From Cyclobacteriaceae bacterium (GTDB lineage Bacteria; Bacteroidota; Bacteroidia; Cytophagales; Cyclobacteriaceae): a DNA stretch of 64,000 bases. The DNA is taken from contig JAAUQL010000019.1 of assembly GCA_012033595.1 (NCBI GenBank), positions 1 to 64,000 on the forward strand, read 5' to 3'. Positions within the stretch are counted from its first letter, which is position 1. Every line of letters starts with the position of its first letter. The notes under the pieces were generated by a model. It was not told where the DNA came from and did not search any database. It saw only the letters and a list, made by a program, of their open reading frames with translations. A program made the position numbers and the translations under genes. Shown one piece after another: positions 1 to 7,989 of this stretch.

Positions 1-81
1 ACTGAATTACTGGCGAACTTCGGAAGTTTGGAGGAATGGATTGATTTCACTTGCAACATAAAGAATACGAAACTTTGACAT
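1..81 (-). CDS. glgA: Glycogen/starch synthase, N-terminal fragment (runs off the left edge)
   Basis: Reading leftward from an ATG at 81 gives MSKFRILYVASEINPFLQTS, which is the start of ADP-glucose-type glycogen synthases of Cytophagales; the ASEINPF block is part of the sugar-nucleotide-binding N-terminal Rossmann domain. Only about 27 codons lie in the window. The frame meets a stop at 9-7, just after SEVRQ. Adding one T there (TAA to TTAA) gives SEVRQLIQ, which fits the family, so a one-base deletion is likely. The gene is divergent from panC. The identification rests on about 22 residues of recognised family sequence. Confidence 0.68.
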
Positions 82-111
82 AACTATGTTAGCTTATTTC
101 AATTTTGTTGA

Positions 112-141
112 CAAAAATACGAAATATTCCCCACATCTCAA
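112..141 (-). promoter_or_regulatory. Bacteroidota-type promoter for the glycogen synthase
   Basis: On the minus strand a TTG (141-139) is followed after 19 nt by TATTTTTG (119-112). This matches the -33 TTG and -7 TAnnTTTG elements of the primary sigma factor of Bacteroidota. It lies about 30 nt upstream of the ATG at 81. Confidence 0.6.
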
Positions 142-162
142 TAGTTATTAAAAAAGAAACAG

Positions 163-170
163 TAGATTTG
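163..170 (+). promoter_or_regulatory. Candidate -7 element of the panC promoter
   Basis: TAGATTTG matches TAnnTTTG and ends 23 nt before the panC ATG at 194. No TTG is seen at the right distance upstream, so only the -7 half is supported. Confidence 0.4.
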
Positions 171-193
171 CAGCCTTTTTTACACCAGTATTT

Positions 194-1039
194 ATGGAGG
201 TTTTTCGCGAAATCCAAGGCCTGAGGCACTTTTTGAGCGCTTATAAACAGCAAAGAAAATCGATTGGATTTGTACCCACAATGGGTGCTTTGCACCAGGG
301 ACATCTGGAATTGGTTCGCAAGTCGATGTCACAAAATGACATTACCGTTTGCAGTATTTTTGTAAATCCTACACAATTCAACAACCCAAGTGACCTGGAA
401 AAATATCCGAGAGATGTTGATGCTGACTTGGCCAAACTGGAAAAAATATCTTGTGGTGTCGTGTTTTTGCCAGATGTGGATGAAATGTATGACAAAGAAA
501 TTTTTGTCAACATACATTTTGGCTACCTGGAAAACGTAATGGAAGGAAAATTTCGTCCGGGGCATTTCAAAGGCGTGGGACTTATTGTTGCCAAACTGTT
601 CAACGTAGTGCTGCCTTCGCGCGCTTACTTTGGCACCAAAGATTTGCAACAGCTTGCCATCATCACCCAACTATGCCGTGAGTTGCTTTTCGATATTGAA
701 ATAATTCCGGTGCAAACAGTCCGCGAGCCCGACGGGCTTGCCATGTCGTCTAGAAATGAGTTACTAAGCAGCTCGGAAAGGCCACAGGCTACCGACCTCT
801 ACAAAGCGCTACTCTTTGCCAGGGAAAAACTAATTGACAAAGAAAGCGTTGAATCTGTAAAAAAAAATGTGAGGGATTTTTTCGAATCTGACAGCGCTGT
901 GGAATTGGAGTATTTTGAAATAGTAAATACAGACGATTTGCAAAACATATCCGATATCGGGGAGGCCAAAAGGGTGTCTTTATGCTTAGCCGGCTACCTT
1001 GGAAAAGTAAGATTAATCGACAATATTTCCCTTTATTAG
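194..1039 (+). CDS. panC: Pantothenate synthetase (pantoate-beta-alanine ligase)
   Basis: Cytoplasmic enzyme that joins pantoate and beta-alanine using ATP in the last step of pantothenate (vitamin B5) synthesis. The 281 residues match the family length. FVPTMGALHQGH near residue 30 carries the HxGH nucleotidyltransferase signature. RAYFGTKDLQQL and the MSSRN loop (the KMSKS equivalent) are also present. The ATG at 194 is the first start after the promoter-like TAGATTTG and puts the first strand of the fold at the expected distance. It is first in a plus-strand operon whose next gene, panD, makes the beta-alanine substrate 30 bp downstream. Confidence 0.97.
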   Translation: MEVFREIQGLRHFLSAYKQQRKSIGFVPTMGALHQGHLELVRKSMSQNDITVCSIFVNPTQFNNPSDLEKYPRDVDADLAKLEKISCGVVFLPDVDEMYDKEIFVNIHFGYLENVMEGKFRPGHFKGVGLIVAKLFNVVLPSRAYFGTKDLQQLAIITQLCRELLFDIEIIPVQTVREPDGLAMSSRNELLSSSERPQATDLYKALLFAREKLIDKESVESVKKNVRDFFESDSAVELEYFEIVNTDDLQNISDIGEAKRVSLCLAGYLGKVRLIDNISLY

Positions 1040-1069
1040 TATAACTTTGCAATCCGAATTCCATCTAAG

Positions 1070-1420
1070 ATGTTTATAGAGGTAGTAAAATCAAAAATTC
1101 ACAGGGTCAAAATCACGCAGGCCGAGTTGCATTATGTCGGGAGCATTACCATTGACGAGGATATCATGGAGGCAGCCAACATCATCGCCAACGAAAAAGT
1201 GCAAATAGTGAATATCAACAATGGAGAAAGGCTAGAAACATATGTGATAAAAGGAGAAAGAGGCAGCGGCCACGTATGCCTCAACGGCCCGGCGGCACGC
1301 AAGGCTCAGGTCGGCGATATCATCATCATTATATCGTATGCTTCCATGGATTTTGAGGAAGCAAAAGGCCACAAACCAACCATCATATTTCCGGACAAAA
1401 ACAATAAACTAATTGGCTAA
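1070..1420 (+). CDS. panD: Aspartate 1-decarboxylase (pyruvoyl enzyme)
   Basis: Converts L-aspartate to beta-alanine for pantothenate synthesis. The 116-residue proenzyme has the self-cleavage site Gly24-Ser25 (HYVGSITID), where Ser25 becomes the pyruvoyl cofactor after autoproteolysis. The AARKAQVGD and later IIIISYA blocks are typical of the double-psi barrel. It follows panC by 30 bp, and its 3' end overlaps the next gene, whose TTG start lies inside the last codons. Start and end are clear. Confidence 0.97.
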   Translation: MFIEVVKSKIHRVKITQAELHYVGSITIDEDIMEAANIIANEKVQIVNINNGERLETYVIKGERGSGHVCLNGPAARKAQVGDIIIIISYASMDFEEAKGHKPTIIFPDKNNKLIG

Positions 1421-2438
1421 CAATACACGAAAGGTTGCCTTCGACATCCTTAAGTACTCAGCTACCTTGGGATTTGCGGCTTTTTTATTATGGTATGTCT
1501 ATAGGGATCTTTCTTTTGAAGACCTCCTGAAACATTTTGTCAACATCCATTATAGATTCATCTTTTTATCTATTCTCCTGGCTTTAGTTAGTCATTATAT
1601 CAGGGCTTACAGGTGGAATATATTGCTGGAGCCACTAGGATACCATCTCAAAACCAGTCGTACTTTTGTCGCCGTGATGGTCGGCTATTTTGCCAACAAT
1701 CTCGTACCGCGACTTGGCGAGGTATCCAGATGCGGCATTCTGAAAAAAAATGATGGCGTAGCGATGACTTCTGCCTTTGGTAGCGTGGTGGCTGAGCGTG
1801 CACTGGATCTGCTCATACTCATGTTTTTGGCCACTATCACTTTTTTTATCGAATTTGACAAACTCAATCAGTTTGTTATCGACAATTTTAGTCACAAAAT
1901 TTCCCAATCCGAATCCGTATCCGGGCTGCTAATTGTAGCTCTTGTGGTTGCCGTACTCTTAGTCGTGTTGGTCTTCTTTGCCTACAAATTATTCAGACAT
2001 AAACTGCATAGAAATCTATACTACCTCAAGCTGAGGCATTTTGTCAAAGAACTGTTGGCTGGTTTCCTGTCGATCAGAAAAGTAAAAAGCCAATCCAAAT
2101 TCTGGCTCTCCACCTTAGTAATATGGATATTATATTATCTTATGCTTATCGTGGTGTTCTATGCCTATCCACCAACATCTGGACTAACCTGGATCGCCGG
2201 CCTCACTTTATTGATCATGAGCGGATTAGGCATGTCTGCCCCGGTGCAGGGAGGAATCGGGGTTTTTCATATTTTGGTGAGCGGCGTGTTGGTTTTATAT
2301 GGTGTGTCAATAGAAGATGGAAAAGTATTTGCCCTGGTGGCTCATACCACCCAATTTATGACCATCATGTTTTTTGGCGGAATTAGTTTTGTTGTCAGTC
2401 TGTTTTTAAAACCTCGAATAGCTCATGTCAACAAATGA
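1413..2438 (+). CDS. Flippase-like integral membrane protein (lysylphosphatidylglycerol synthase TM-region family)
   Basis: 341-residue polytopic membrane protein of the UPF0104 / LPG-synthase transmembrane-region family (AglD/MprF N-domain type). Hydrophobic segments lie near residues 12-30, 45-62, 80-100, 125-145, 170-190, 230-250, 260-300 and 310-330. [12 protein letters not shown] is the family hallmark, with an RLGE loop after a helix. No aminoacyl-transfer domain follows, so lysyl-PG synthesis is not implied; lipid or lipid-linked sugar flipping is the usual guess. The start is TTG at 1413, overlapping the panD end by 8 bp. The 3' end overlaps rfaE2 by 14 bp, which indicates tight cotranscription. 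Confidence 0.85.
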   Translation: MANNTRKVAFDILKYSATLGFAAFLLWYVYRDLSFEDLLKHFVNIHYRFIFLSILLALVSHYIRAYRWNILLEPLGYHLKTSRTFVAVMVGYFANNLVPRLGEVSRCGILKKNDGVAMTSAFGSVVAERALDLLILMFLATITFFIEFDKLNQFVIDNFSHKISQSESVSGLLIVALVVAVLLVVLVFFAYKLFRHKLHRNLYYLKLRHFVKELLAGFLSIRKVKSQSKFWLSTLVIWILYYLMLIVVFYAYPPTSGLTWIAGLTLLIMSGLGMSAPVQGGIGVFHILVSGVLVLYGVSIEDGKVFALVAHTTQFMTIMFFGGISFVVSLFLKPRIAHVNK

Positions 2439-2907
2439 TAAAATAATGCTGCCTGCCGAGGCAGCACAAAAAATAAAGCATTGGAAAAACCAGGGGAAAA
2501 AGACGGTTTTTTCTAATGGATGTTTCGACATACTACATGCGGGACATGTTGATTATCTTGAAAAAGCGCGAAATATCGGCGATCATCTGGTAGTAGGTCT
2601 CAACACTGACGCATCGGTAAGCAAACTAAAAGGCCCCCAGAGGCCCATTGTTGACCAAAACTCCAGGGCGCGAATATTAGCAGCCCTTCAGTGTATAGAT
2701 ATGGTGGTATTGTTTGACGAAGAGACGCCTCTGGAGCTGATCATGACACTAAACCCTGATGTATTGGTGAAGGGCAAAGACTATGAAGTCAGCAACATAG
2801 TGGGGGCTGACTACGTATTGCAAAATGGTGGAAAGGTAGAGACCATAGAGTTGACTGCGGGGTTGTCCACCACCAATGTAATCGATAAAATAAAAAACAT
2901 AACATAA
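2425..2907 (+). CDS. rfaE2: D-glycero-beta-D-manno-heptose 1-phosphate adenylyltransferase
   Basis: Stand-alone second half of the bifunctional HldE/RfaE. It transfers AMP from ATP to heptose 1-phosphate to make ADP-heptose for lipopolysaccharide core. The 160 residues contain FSNGCFDILHAGHVDYL near residue 30, the cytidylyltransferase HxGH motif, and ISTT-like TAGLSTTNVI near the C-terminus. The ATG start overlaps the 3' end of the membrane-protein gene. The kinase half (HldE-N) is not in the window, as is usual when the two domains are separate genes. Confidence 0.93.
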   Translation: MSTNDKIMLPAEAAQKIKHWKNQGKKTVFSNGCFDILHAGHVDYLEKARNIGDHLVVGLNTDASVSKLKGPQRPIVDQNSRARILAALQCIDMVVLFDEETPLELIMTLNPDVLVKGKDYEVSNIVGADYVLQNGGKVETIELTAGLSTTNVIDKIKNIT

Positions 2908-2913
2908 ACAGCT

Positions 2914-3606
2914 ATGATATTCATAATTGCCATTTTCTTTATGATTTTGAGCTTTGCGATTAGCTCCAGGCTAAAATCAAAATTTAAAAAATATTCACAG
3001 GTACCCCTTTCCAGCAATTTGAGTGGTAAAGAGATCGCCGAACGCATGCTGGCCGATCACCGCATACATAATGTGAAGGTATTGTGCCATGAAGGTTCGC
3101 TTACCGATCACTACAATCCTGCCACCTTTACGGTAAATCTGAGTGAGCCTGTTTACTACGGAAAAAATGCAGCTTCGGCGGCGGTAGCAGCTCATGAATG
3201 CGGCCATGCAGTGCAACATGCCACAGCATACAGATTTCTGGAGATGCGATCGGCATTGGTTCCCATTCAAAATGCCAGCGGCAAAATATTAAACATCATT
3301 GTTCTTGCCAGTATTTTTGGAGGATCATTTTTCTTTAGTGTTTTCCCTTACGATATGGTGCTCCTTACCATTATCGGAGTCTATACCGTTTTGACTTTGT
3401 TTTCGGTCATTACCCTGCCTGTAGAGTTCGATGCCAGCAACAGGGCGCTGGCCTGGATCCAATCCAGGGGCATTACCAACGCTCAGGAACAAGTCATGGC
3501 CAAAGATGCCCTAAAATGGGCCGCCCTCACCTACATCGTAGCAGCGCTTGGCTCACTTGTAACCTTACTGTACTATGTCGCTATATTTCTGGGCCGACGA
3601 GATTAA
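2914..3606 (+). CDS. Membrane-bound neutral zinc metallopeptidase (YugP-like)
   Basis: 230-residue integral membrane peptidase of the DUF/PF04298 'putative neutral zinc metallopeptidase' family. A first membrane helix occupies residues 1-16. AAHECGHAVQHA near residue 90 is an HExxH zinc site. Further helices lie around 125-145, 150-170 and 205-225. VEFDASNRAL provides the downstream Glu/Asp typical of the third zinc ligand region. The physiological substrate is not known for the family. It is the last gene of the panC operon, 6 bp after rfaE2, and is followed by a strong terminator. Confidence 0.9.
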   Translation: MIFIIAIFFMILSFAISSRLKSKFKKYSQVPLSSNLSGKEIAERMLADHRIHNVKVLCHEGSLTDHYNPATFTVNLSEPVYYGKNAASAAVAAHECGHAVQHATAYRFLEMRSALVPIQNASGKILNIIVLASIFGGSFFFSVFPYDMVLLTIIGVYTVLTLFSVITLPVEFDASNRALAWIQSRGITNAQEQVMAKDALKWAALTYIVAALGSLVTLLYYVAIFLGRRD

Positions 3607-3632
3607 GATATGTTTTCATGTATTAAAAAAAA

Positions 3633-3658
3633 GCCCTCACACCATGAGGGCTTTTTTT
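3633..3658 (+). terminator. Rho-independent terminator of the panC operon
   Basis: GCCCTCA (3633-3639), loop of 5 nt, TGAGGGC (3645-3651), then seven T. An A-run precedes the stem, so it could also work on the other strand. Confidence 0.9.
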
Positions 3659-3909
3659 ATTTAAGGGTGCAAGCAAAAGGCCATTCTTGGATATATACAA
3701 TTGTCCATATCGTAGTTTAGAAAATAGGCCAAAACCCCAATTTGAAATAAACCATGATATAGGTATTTTTTGCGATTTAGTGTTTTTTCTCAATGTTATT
3801 GTACTTTTACTATACTTAACTTGATTTTGAAGTGTTTAATATCGAATTTTGACGTCCGGCTGAAAAGTTCAAGCCATTCATCTTTTCAATTTAATTGCAC
3901 ATTTCTTAG
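3659..3909. other. AT-rich intergenic region before the AraC regulator
   Basis: About 250 bp without an ORF of note, between the panC-operon terminator and the AraC gene. It should contain the AraC promoter, but no clean TTG / TAnnTTTG pair could be fixed by eye. Confidence 0.6.
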
Positions 3910-4833
3910 ATGGAAGATTATAATAAGATTATAGAGTCGCTGAATGTTCATTTTAAGAAGGCCAATAATATTCGTATTATTCAACCCATTACCATAGAAA
4001 ATTATTATGACGTTGAAAATACGGTGATCAGACTGAACAATGGTGAGATAAGTTTTGGTAAAGAAAAAGAGACGGTAAAAAAAGGAGACGTTTTGTTTAT
4101 TCCAGGTGGAAAAAACATTTCGGTGACCTTTGGTAGCGGCAATGCCATCAGTCTGTCCAACGATGATTTTATTTCGAGAAAAGAAAATTATTTCAAAAGT
4201 ATCGCTCTGGCCGACCTTGAAACTGAAAATGTGGAAAGTTTTACCTATGTAAATTTCGATGCCAAGGTTTTTGACTCAGTCAATTTCTTTGCTTCGTTAG
4301 ACATTCCACCTTTTGTGATCAGGAACAATCCAAAAATAAACCCGGCCGTAGCGACAATTATTGAAGAAAATAGTTCTTCGTTGGCAGGGCATGAGCGCAT
4401 CATCAAGCTGATCACCGATCATATGGTGGTGGAAATTATACGGTATGTAATTAAAAACCAGCTTTTTGTCGAGCAACTGGCCACCAACAGCACCTATTTC
4501 AAAGACCCGCGCCTGATAGACATTTTTGCCTACATCAAAGAAAACCTGGACGGCGATTTATCCAATAAAAATCTGGCTTCGGTAGCCAATGTGAGTGAAG
4601 ACTACGTAGGACAATATTTTAAAATGCTTACGGGTATCAATCCTCAAGACTATATCGAATATCAACGCATGGAACGTGCGGTCAGTTTGTTGCGGACTTC
4701 CAAAAAAAGCATCCGGGAAATTGGGTCTGATGTAGGCTACAAAGACACTGCTTACTTCTGCAGGAGATTTAAAATGATGTTTGGCATTCCGGCAGGAAAA
4801 ATGCGGCGACGGGAATCATTGATGAATGTTTAA
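3910..4833 (+). CDS. AraC-family transcriptional regulator with cupin-like N-terminus
   Basis: 307 residues. The N-terminal half has a cupin-like stretch (NGEISFGKE, KKGDVLFIPGGK) that probably senses a ligand. The C-terminal about 100 residues (205-300) are a double helix-turn-helix AraC domain: ENLDGDLSNKNLASVANVS for the first HTH and the KSIREIGSDVGYKDTAYFCR signature with FKMMFGI for the second. It stands alone on the plus strand and its last 18 bp overlap the convergent GGGP synthase gene. No regulated partner is obvious; the PULs to the right have their own ECF/FecR switches. Confidence 0.92.
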   Translation: MEDYNKIIESLNVHFKKANNIRIIQPITIENYYDVENTVIRLNNGEISFGKEKETVKKGDVLFIPGGKNISVTFGSGNAISLSNDDFISRKENYFKSIALADLETENVESFTYVNFDAKVFDSVNFFASLDIPPFVIRNNPKINPAVATIIEENSSSLAGHERIIKLITDHMVVEIIRYVIKNQLFVEQLATNSTYFKDPRLIDIFAYIKENLDGDLSNKNLASVANVSEDYVGQYFKMLTGINPQDYIEYQRMERAVSLLRTSKKSIREIGSDVGYKDTAYFCRRFKMMFGIPAGKMRRRESLMNV

Positions 4834-5565
4834 TTCGTCCCTGACCTCTGCCACGGTTTGCACAAAATCCATCTTTTCTTCTACTGCTGTACCCAACACC
4901 AGCAAATCAGCTCCTGAAAGGTAGGCCTGTCTGGCCTTTTTTTCCGTATCAATTCCGCCACCTACAATCAAGGGTACGCTGATGGATTTGGTCACATCAG
5001 CGATCATGGCAGAAGGCACACAATCGATGGCTCCGCTGCCTGCATCGAGGTAAATTATTTTCATTCCCAAAAATTCACCGGCCATGGCTGTACACATGGC
5101 AATATCTGACTTGTGGGTGGGTATGGGAAAGGTTTGGCTGATGTGCGCCACTGTGGTATTGGCATTGTTTCCCACCAGAATATACCCAGTCGGCAAAACC
5201 TCCAATGGGGAATTTTTTAATACTGGTGCTGCCGCTACATGCTGCCCGATAAGCAGTTCGGGATTGCGGCCAGAAATGAGTGAAAGCAAAAGGATGGCAT
5301 CCGCTGATTTATCGATATGCAGATTGCTGCCAGGAAACAATACCACAGGAATTTGGGTATTGGATTTGATCAACGCTATGGTTTCGCTCAGGGAATCTTT
5401 TATCAGCAAACTGCCCCCGACAAAAATAAAATCAACGCCATGATCATTACATAATTGAACGAGGGCTGCTAAAGATGAATGATTTGCGACTTTATCCGGA
5501 TCGACCAGTACGGCCAGTGATTTTTGATTTCTATGCTTTCTCGTTTGCAATACTTCCAGAATCAT
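4816..5565 (-). CDS. Geranylgeranylglyceryl phosphate synthase family protein (PcrB-like)
   Basis: 249-residue TIM-barrel prenyltransferase. The family joins glycerol-1-phosphate (or a related acceptor) to a polyprenyl diphosphate; Bacteroidota carry group II members of unsettled in vivo product. Seen here: LAVLVDPDK near the N-terminus, GVDFIFVGGSLL, PVVLFPGS, YLDAGSGA and the phosphate-binding PLIVGGGI near residue 205, followed by GADLLVLGTAVEE. It is the last gene of a minus-strand cluster with two small membrane proteins, overlapping the preceding reading frame by 35 bp, and converges on the AraC gene. Confidence 0.9.
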   Translation of the reverse strand: MILEVLQTRKHRNQKSLAVLVDPDKVANHSSLAALVQLCNDHGVDFIFVGGSLLIKDSLSETIALIKSNTQIPVVLFPGSNLHIDKSADAILLLSLISGRNPELLIGQHVAAAPVLKNSPLEVLPTGYILVGNNANTTVAHISQTFPIPTHKSDIAMCTAMAGEFLGMKIIYLDAGSGAIDCVPSAMIADVTKSISVPLIVGGGIDTEKKARQAYLSGADLLVLGTAVEEKMDFVQTVAEVRDELNIHQ

Positions 5566-5925
5566 CCTCTTCTTTTGTTATATTTTTATCAGCCAATTGA
5601 TATAGTTGACTTTTTACCACCCCGATCGCAAAATCTGTTGCATAGGCCGACAGCTCTATGACCAGCTGATCAATAAACCGATGATAAACCCTGCTTCTGT
5701 TTACTGAAGGTATTTTTTTGCGATGTCCTCTTTTCAGCCCTCCAATGAGTATAGCAGCCAACACCACGCCGCCCCCTACACCAAGGGCAATTTTTCCCAA
5801 TCCGCTCAACTTTTCCCTGGTCACCTCCAACTCATCTTCCATCTCTGCCTTTTGGGCAAGCGCCTGGTGTTCCAGAATCGCGATTTCCTTCGTATCTTAT
5901 TCTTGTCCGATAAACTACTCTCCAT
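5531..5925 (-). CDS. Small membrane-associated protein, probable one-base frameshift near its start
   Basis: The intact frame from ATG 5842 gives 103 residues with one membrane segment (IALGVGGGVVLAAILIGG) and a basic stretch after it. Coding-like sequence continues upstream (KEIAILEHQALAQKAE) to a stop. A better start is ATG 5925, overlapping the stop of the preceding gene (GATGGAGAGTAG) as operon genes do, and it reads MESSLSDKNKIR before the frame breaks. One extra base near 5887-5892 joins the two into about 131 residues: a short charged helix, one TM and a basic tail. The function is unknown. It may be cotranscribed with the holin-like gene upstream and the GGGP synthase downstream. Confidence 0.65.
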
Positions 5926-6289
5926 CGTTGTCGCTGCTTAATGTGTCACTGAAAAATGCCTGGAAAAGGCGATTTTTAATAATGCGGCCCTTGAACACAA
6001 GTAAGATTATACATATGGCGAGGTAGATTAAACTCACACATAAAAATCCCATAAATGGGCTATGTAGCACCATATTTAAATAAAAACCCAGGGCTAAGCT
6101 TAGAAACAGAAGCAAAAACATGCCAAAAGACACGATGAGACCCAAAATGGCAAAATTGGATATGATATCCACCATTTGGCTCTTGATCTTAAGCTCGTAG
6201 ATTTGGATTTTTAATTCAAGGAATTTTGTAAGGTGTTCTATTACCTTATCCAAATTCAACATATCATATATTTTGAGACTTCCTTTCAA
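5915..6289 (-). CDS. Holin-X/YqjE-like small membrane protein
   Basis: 124 residues. An N-terminal amphipathic helix (LNLDKVIEHLTKFLELKIQIYELK) is followed by two long membrane segments (about residues 43-72 and 78-101) and a short basic/acidic tail. This layout matches the 'phage holin family / Actinobacterial Holin-X' group often found in Bacteroidota chromosomes, which is not a true phage holin. An alternative start is the Met at residue 10. It is first in a three-gene minus-strand cluster ending in GGGP synthase; its TAG overlaps the next ATG. Confidence 0.7.
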   Translation of the reverse strand: MKGSLKIYDMLNLDKVIEHLTKFLELKIQIYELKIKSQMVDIISNFAILGLIVSFGMFLLLFLSLALGFYLNMVLHSPFMGFLCVSLIYLAICIILLVFKGRIIKNRLFQAFFSDTLSSDNDGE

Positions 6290-6343
6290 TTATTAATTCG
6301 ACGGTATTCAACCAAAAATAATATATTTTATGCACAATGAAAT

Positions 6344-7501
6344 CTATTTTGTCATATAGATAAAGGCAAAAGGAAGGATAAAAAAGATAACAATTATATA
6401 GATGACACTGATGATCCTGTATTTGAAGCACAACTTCCCGAGCTTTTTGGAGATAATAAGAGGTACCTTATTGAGCCCCGGCACCAACAAAAACACCGCA
6501 CCTCCTATGACATTAAACATCAAATGTGCCACTGCCACACTGATGGCGGCGGGAGATTTGAACAGGGCCGCCAACAGGGCAGTGATGGTGGTGCCGATAT
6601 TGGCACCGATGATAAAGGGGTAAACATCCTTGGTTTTAACCTTGCCAGTGGCCACCAACGGCACCACTATGGACGTGGTGACAGAACTCGACTGAATCAT
6701 GGCCGTAAGACCCGCGCCCCAGCCAAAGGTATTCAGGCGATTGCTGAACATCAAAAGCTGAAATTTGGAACGCGCCGAGCCAATGAACATTTGGTAAATG
6801 ATGCGTGTAAGCAGTTTGATGGAAGAAAAAAGCAAAACGACGGCTAAAAGCAAACCAATAAACGGATTGCCAATCAGATCCAGTACAAATTCGCTTACTA
6901 CCATTCGCCCCGCAAAAGTATTGGCCAGCAATGCCTCACCCGAATCGAAAGTACCAAAGGTTAACAATCCGGTAGTGGCATCGGCTATTTTTCCCAGAAA
7001 ATCATAGCTGTACTGAAGGGGAAAAAGCAGTATAGTGACTAAAATATTGAAAATATCATGAATAATGGAGATAGAAAACGCCCGTTGAAATTCTTCCCTT
7101 TTGGTAATAAAGCTAAAAGCAACAATATTGCTGGTAAGCGTGGTGCCGATATTTGCTCCCATGATAATTGGAATGGCACGGTGCATATCAAGAGACCCTG
7201 AAGCTACCAAAGCCACGATCATAGAGGTGGTGGTAGAACTACTTTGTATAAGTGCCGTTACCAACAAGCCAACGAATAAGCTGATAAAAGGATTGGCCGT
7301 AACCTCCAGGATGGAAGTCACCACTTCTTTACCCACATCGCCCAGCGAGCCGACCAGCAAATCGATGGAAAGTAAAAAAAGCGCAAGAACAAAAACAATG
7401 TAAATGATGGATTGTCCTATTTTCTTGGTAGATGCGCTATTCAAGGGAGTTTGATGTTCACGTAGCTTAGAATAAAATGTAAATTTAAAAGGTATTCCCA
7501 A
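6344..7501 (-). CDS. Na+/phosphate cotransporter family protein (NptA/PNaS)
   Basis: 385-residue integral membrane symporter. Two inverted repeats carry the PNaS signature: VTALIQSSSTTTSMIVALV with PIIMGANIGTTLTS in the first half, and LTAMIQSSSVTTSIVVPLV with PFIIGANIGTTITA in the second. The QSSS and GANIGTT motifs bind Na+ and phosphate. There is no C-terminal PhoU-like domain, so this is a short form. No ATG is available: the frame opens with TTG at 7501 and a stop lies a few codons upstream, so the true start is uncertain. Confidence 0.9.
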   Translation of the reverse strand: MGIPFKFTFYSKLREHQTPLNSASTKKIGQSIIYIVFVLALFLLSIDLLVGSLGDVGKEVVTSILEVTANPFISLFVGLLVTALIQSSSTTTSMIVALVASGSLDMHRAIPIIMGANIGTTLTSNIVAFSFITKREEFQRAFSISIIHDIFNILVTILLFPLQYSYDFLGKIADATTGLLTFGTFDSGEALLANTFAGRMVVSEFVLDLIGNPFIGLLLAVVLLFSSIKLLTRIIYQMFIGSARSKFQLLMFSNRLNTFGWGAGLTAMIQSSSVTTSIVVPLVATGKVKTKDVYPFIIGANIGTTITALLAALFKSPAAISVAVAHLMFNVIGGAVFLLVPGLNKVPLIISKKLGKLCFKYRIISVIYIIVIFFILPFAFIYMTK

Positions 7502-7989
7502 TCTTTTAAAAATATTGGATTTATTTATATTTGGTTAATCCATAAAATACAATGGGGTAACATAAGCCTGATGGAGCAAATGCAGAAATACTGCTTCCCG
7601 CATGCTTTGCAGTGCATTTAAAGTGAGTTTTTGATTTTATTCAACCACTGTTGCAATGTTGGGACTCACAAAGGCTTGCCTACGTCGGGTCAGCTTAAAA
7701 CGAAAAACATTGTTTATGATTGAACTTAGGATAAATGAGCGCTGGCTCCACATAACAGCGGGAATGCGGTTAGAAGTGGAAGCGTTTTGTATCTCATCAC
7801 TGGGTCAAGTGCAAGCCTTTGTTTGGCCTTATGTCCAAATATCCAATCAAAATTTTTCGCAAGTATAATGAAAAAACCGGGTGAATTCATTGCATTTACC
7901 GGGGATTTGCTATTTGATCAGAAAACACAAATTAATCGGGTTCAAATTCACAGATGAAATGATCAAGTTAAAAGTATGCAAGCGGCACT
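7502..7989. other. 488-bp gap between housekeeping genes and PUL A
   Basis: No convincing gene. A 70-codon plus-strand ORF (7656-7868) lacks family features. The segment marks the boundary between the housekeeping genes and the PUL block. Nothing resembling an attachment site, tRNA or IS end was recognised. Confidence 0.5.

Noticed and set aside
5915-6289. Phage holin indicating a prophage
   Set aside because: The Holin-X/YqjE group is chromosomal in many bacteria and no other phage gene is near.
7656-7868. 70-codon plus-strand ORF in the 7502-7989 gap
   Set aside because: No motif, no start context, and composition not clearly coding.
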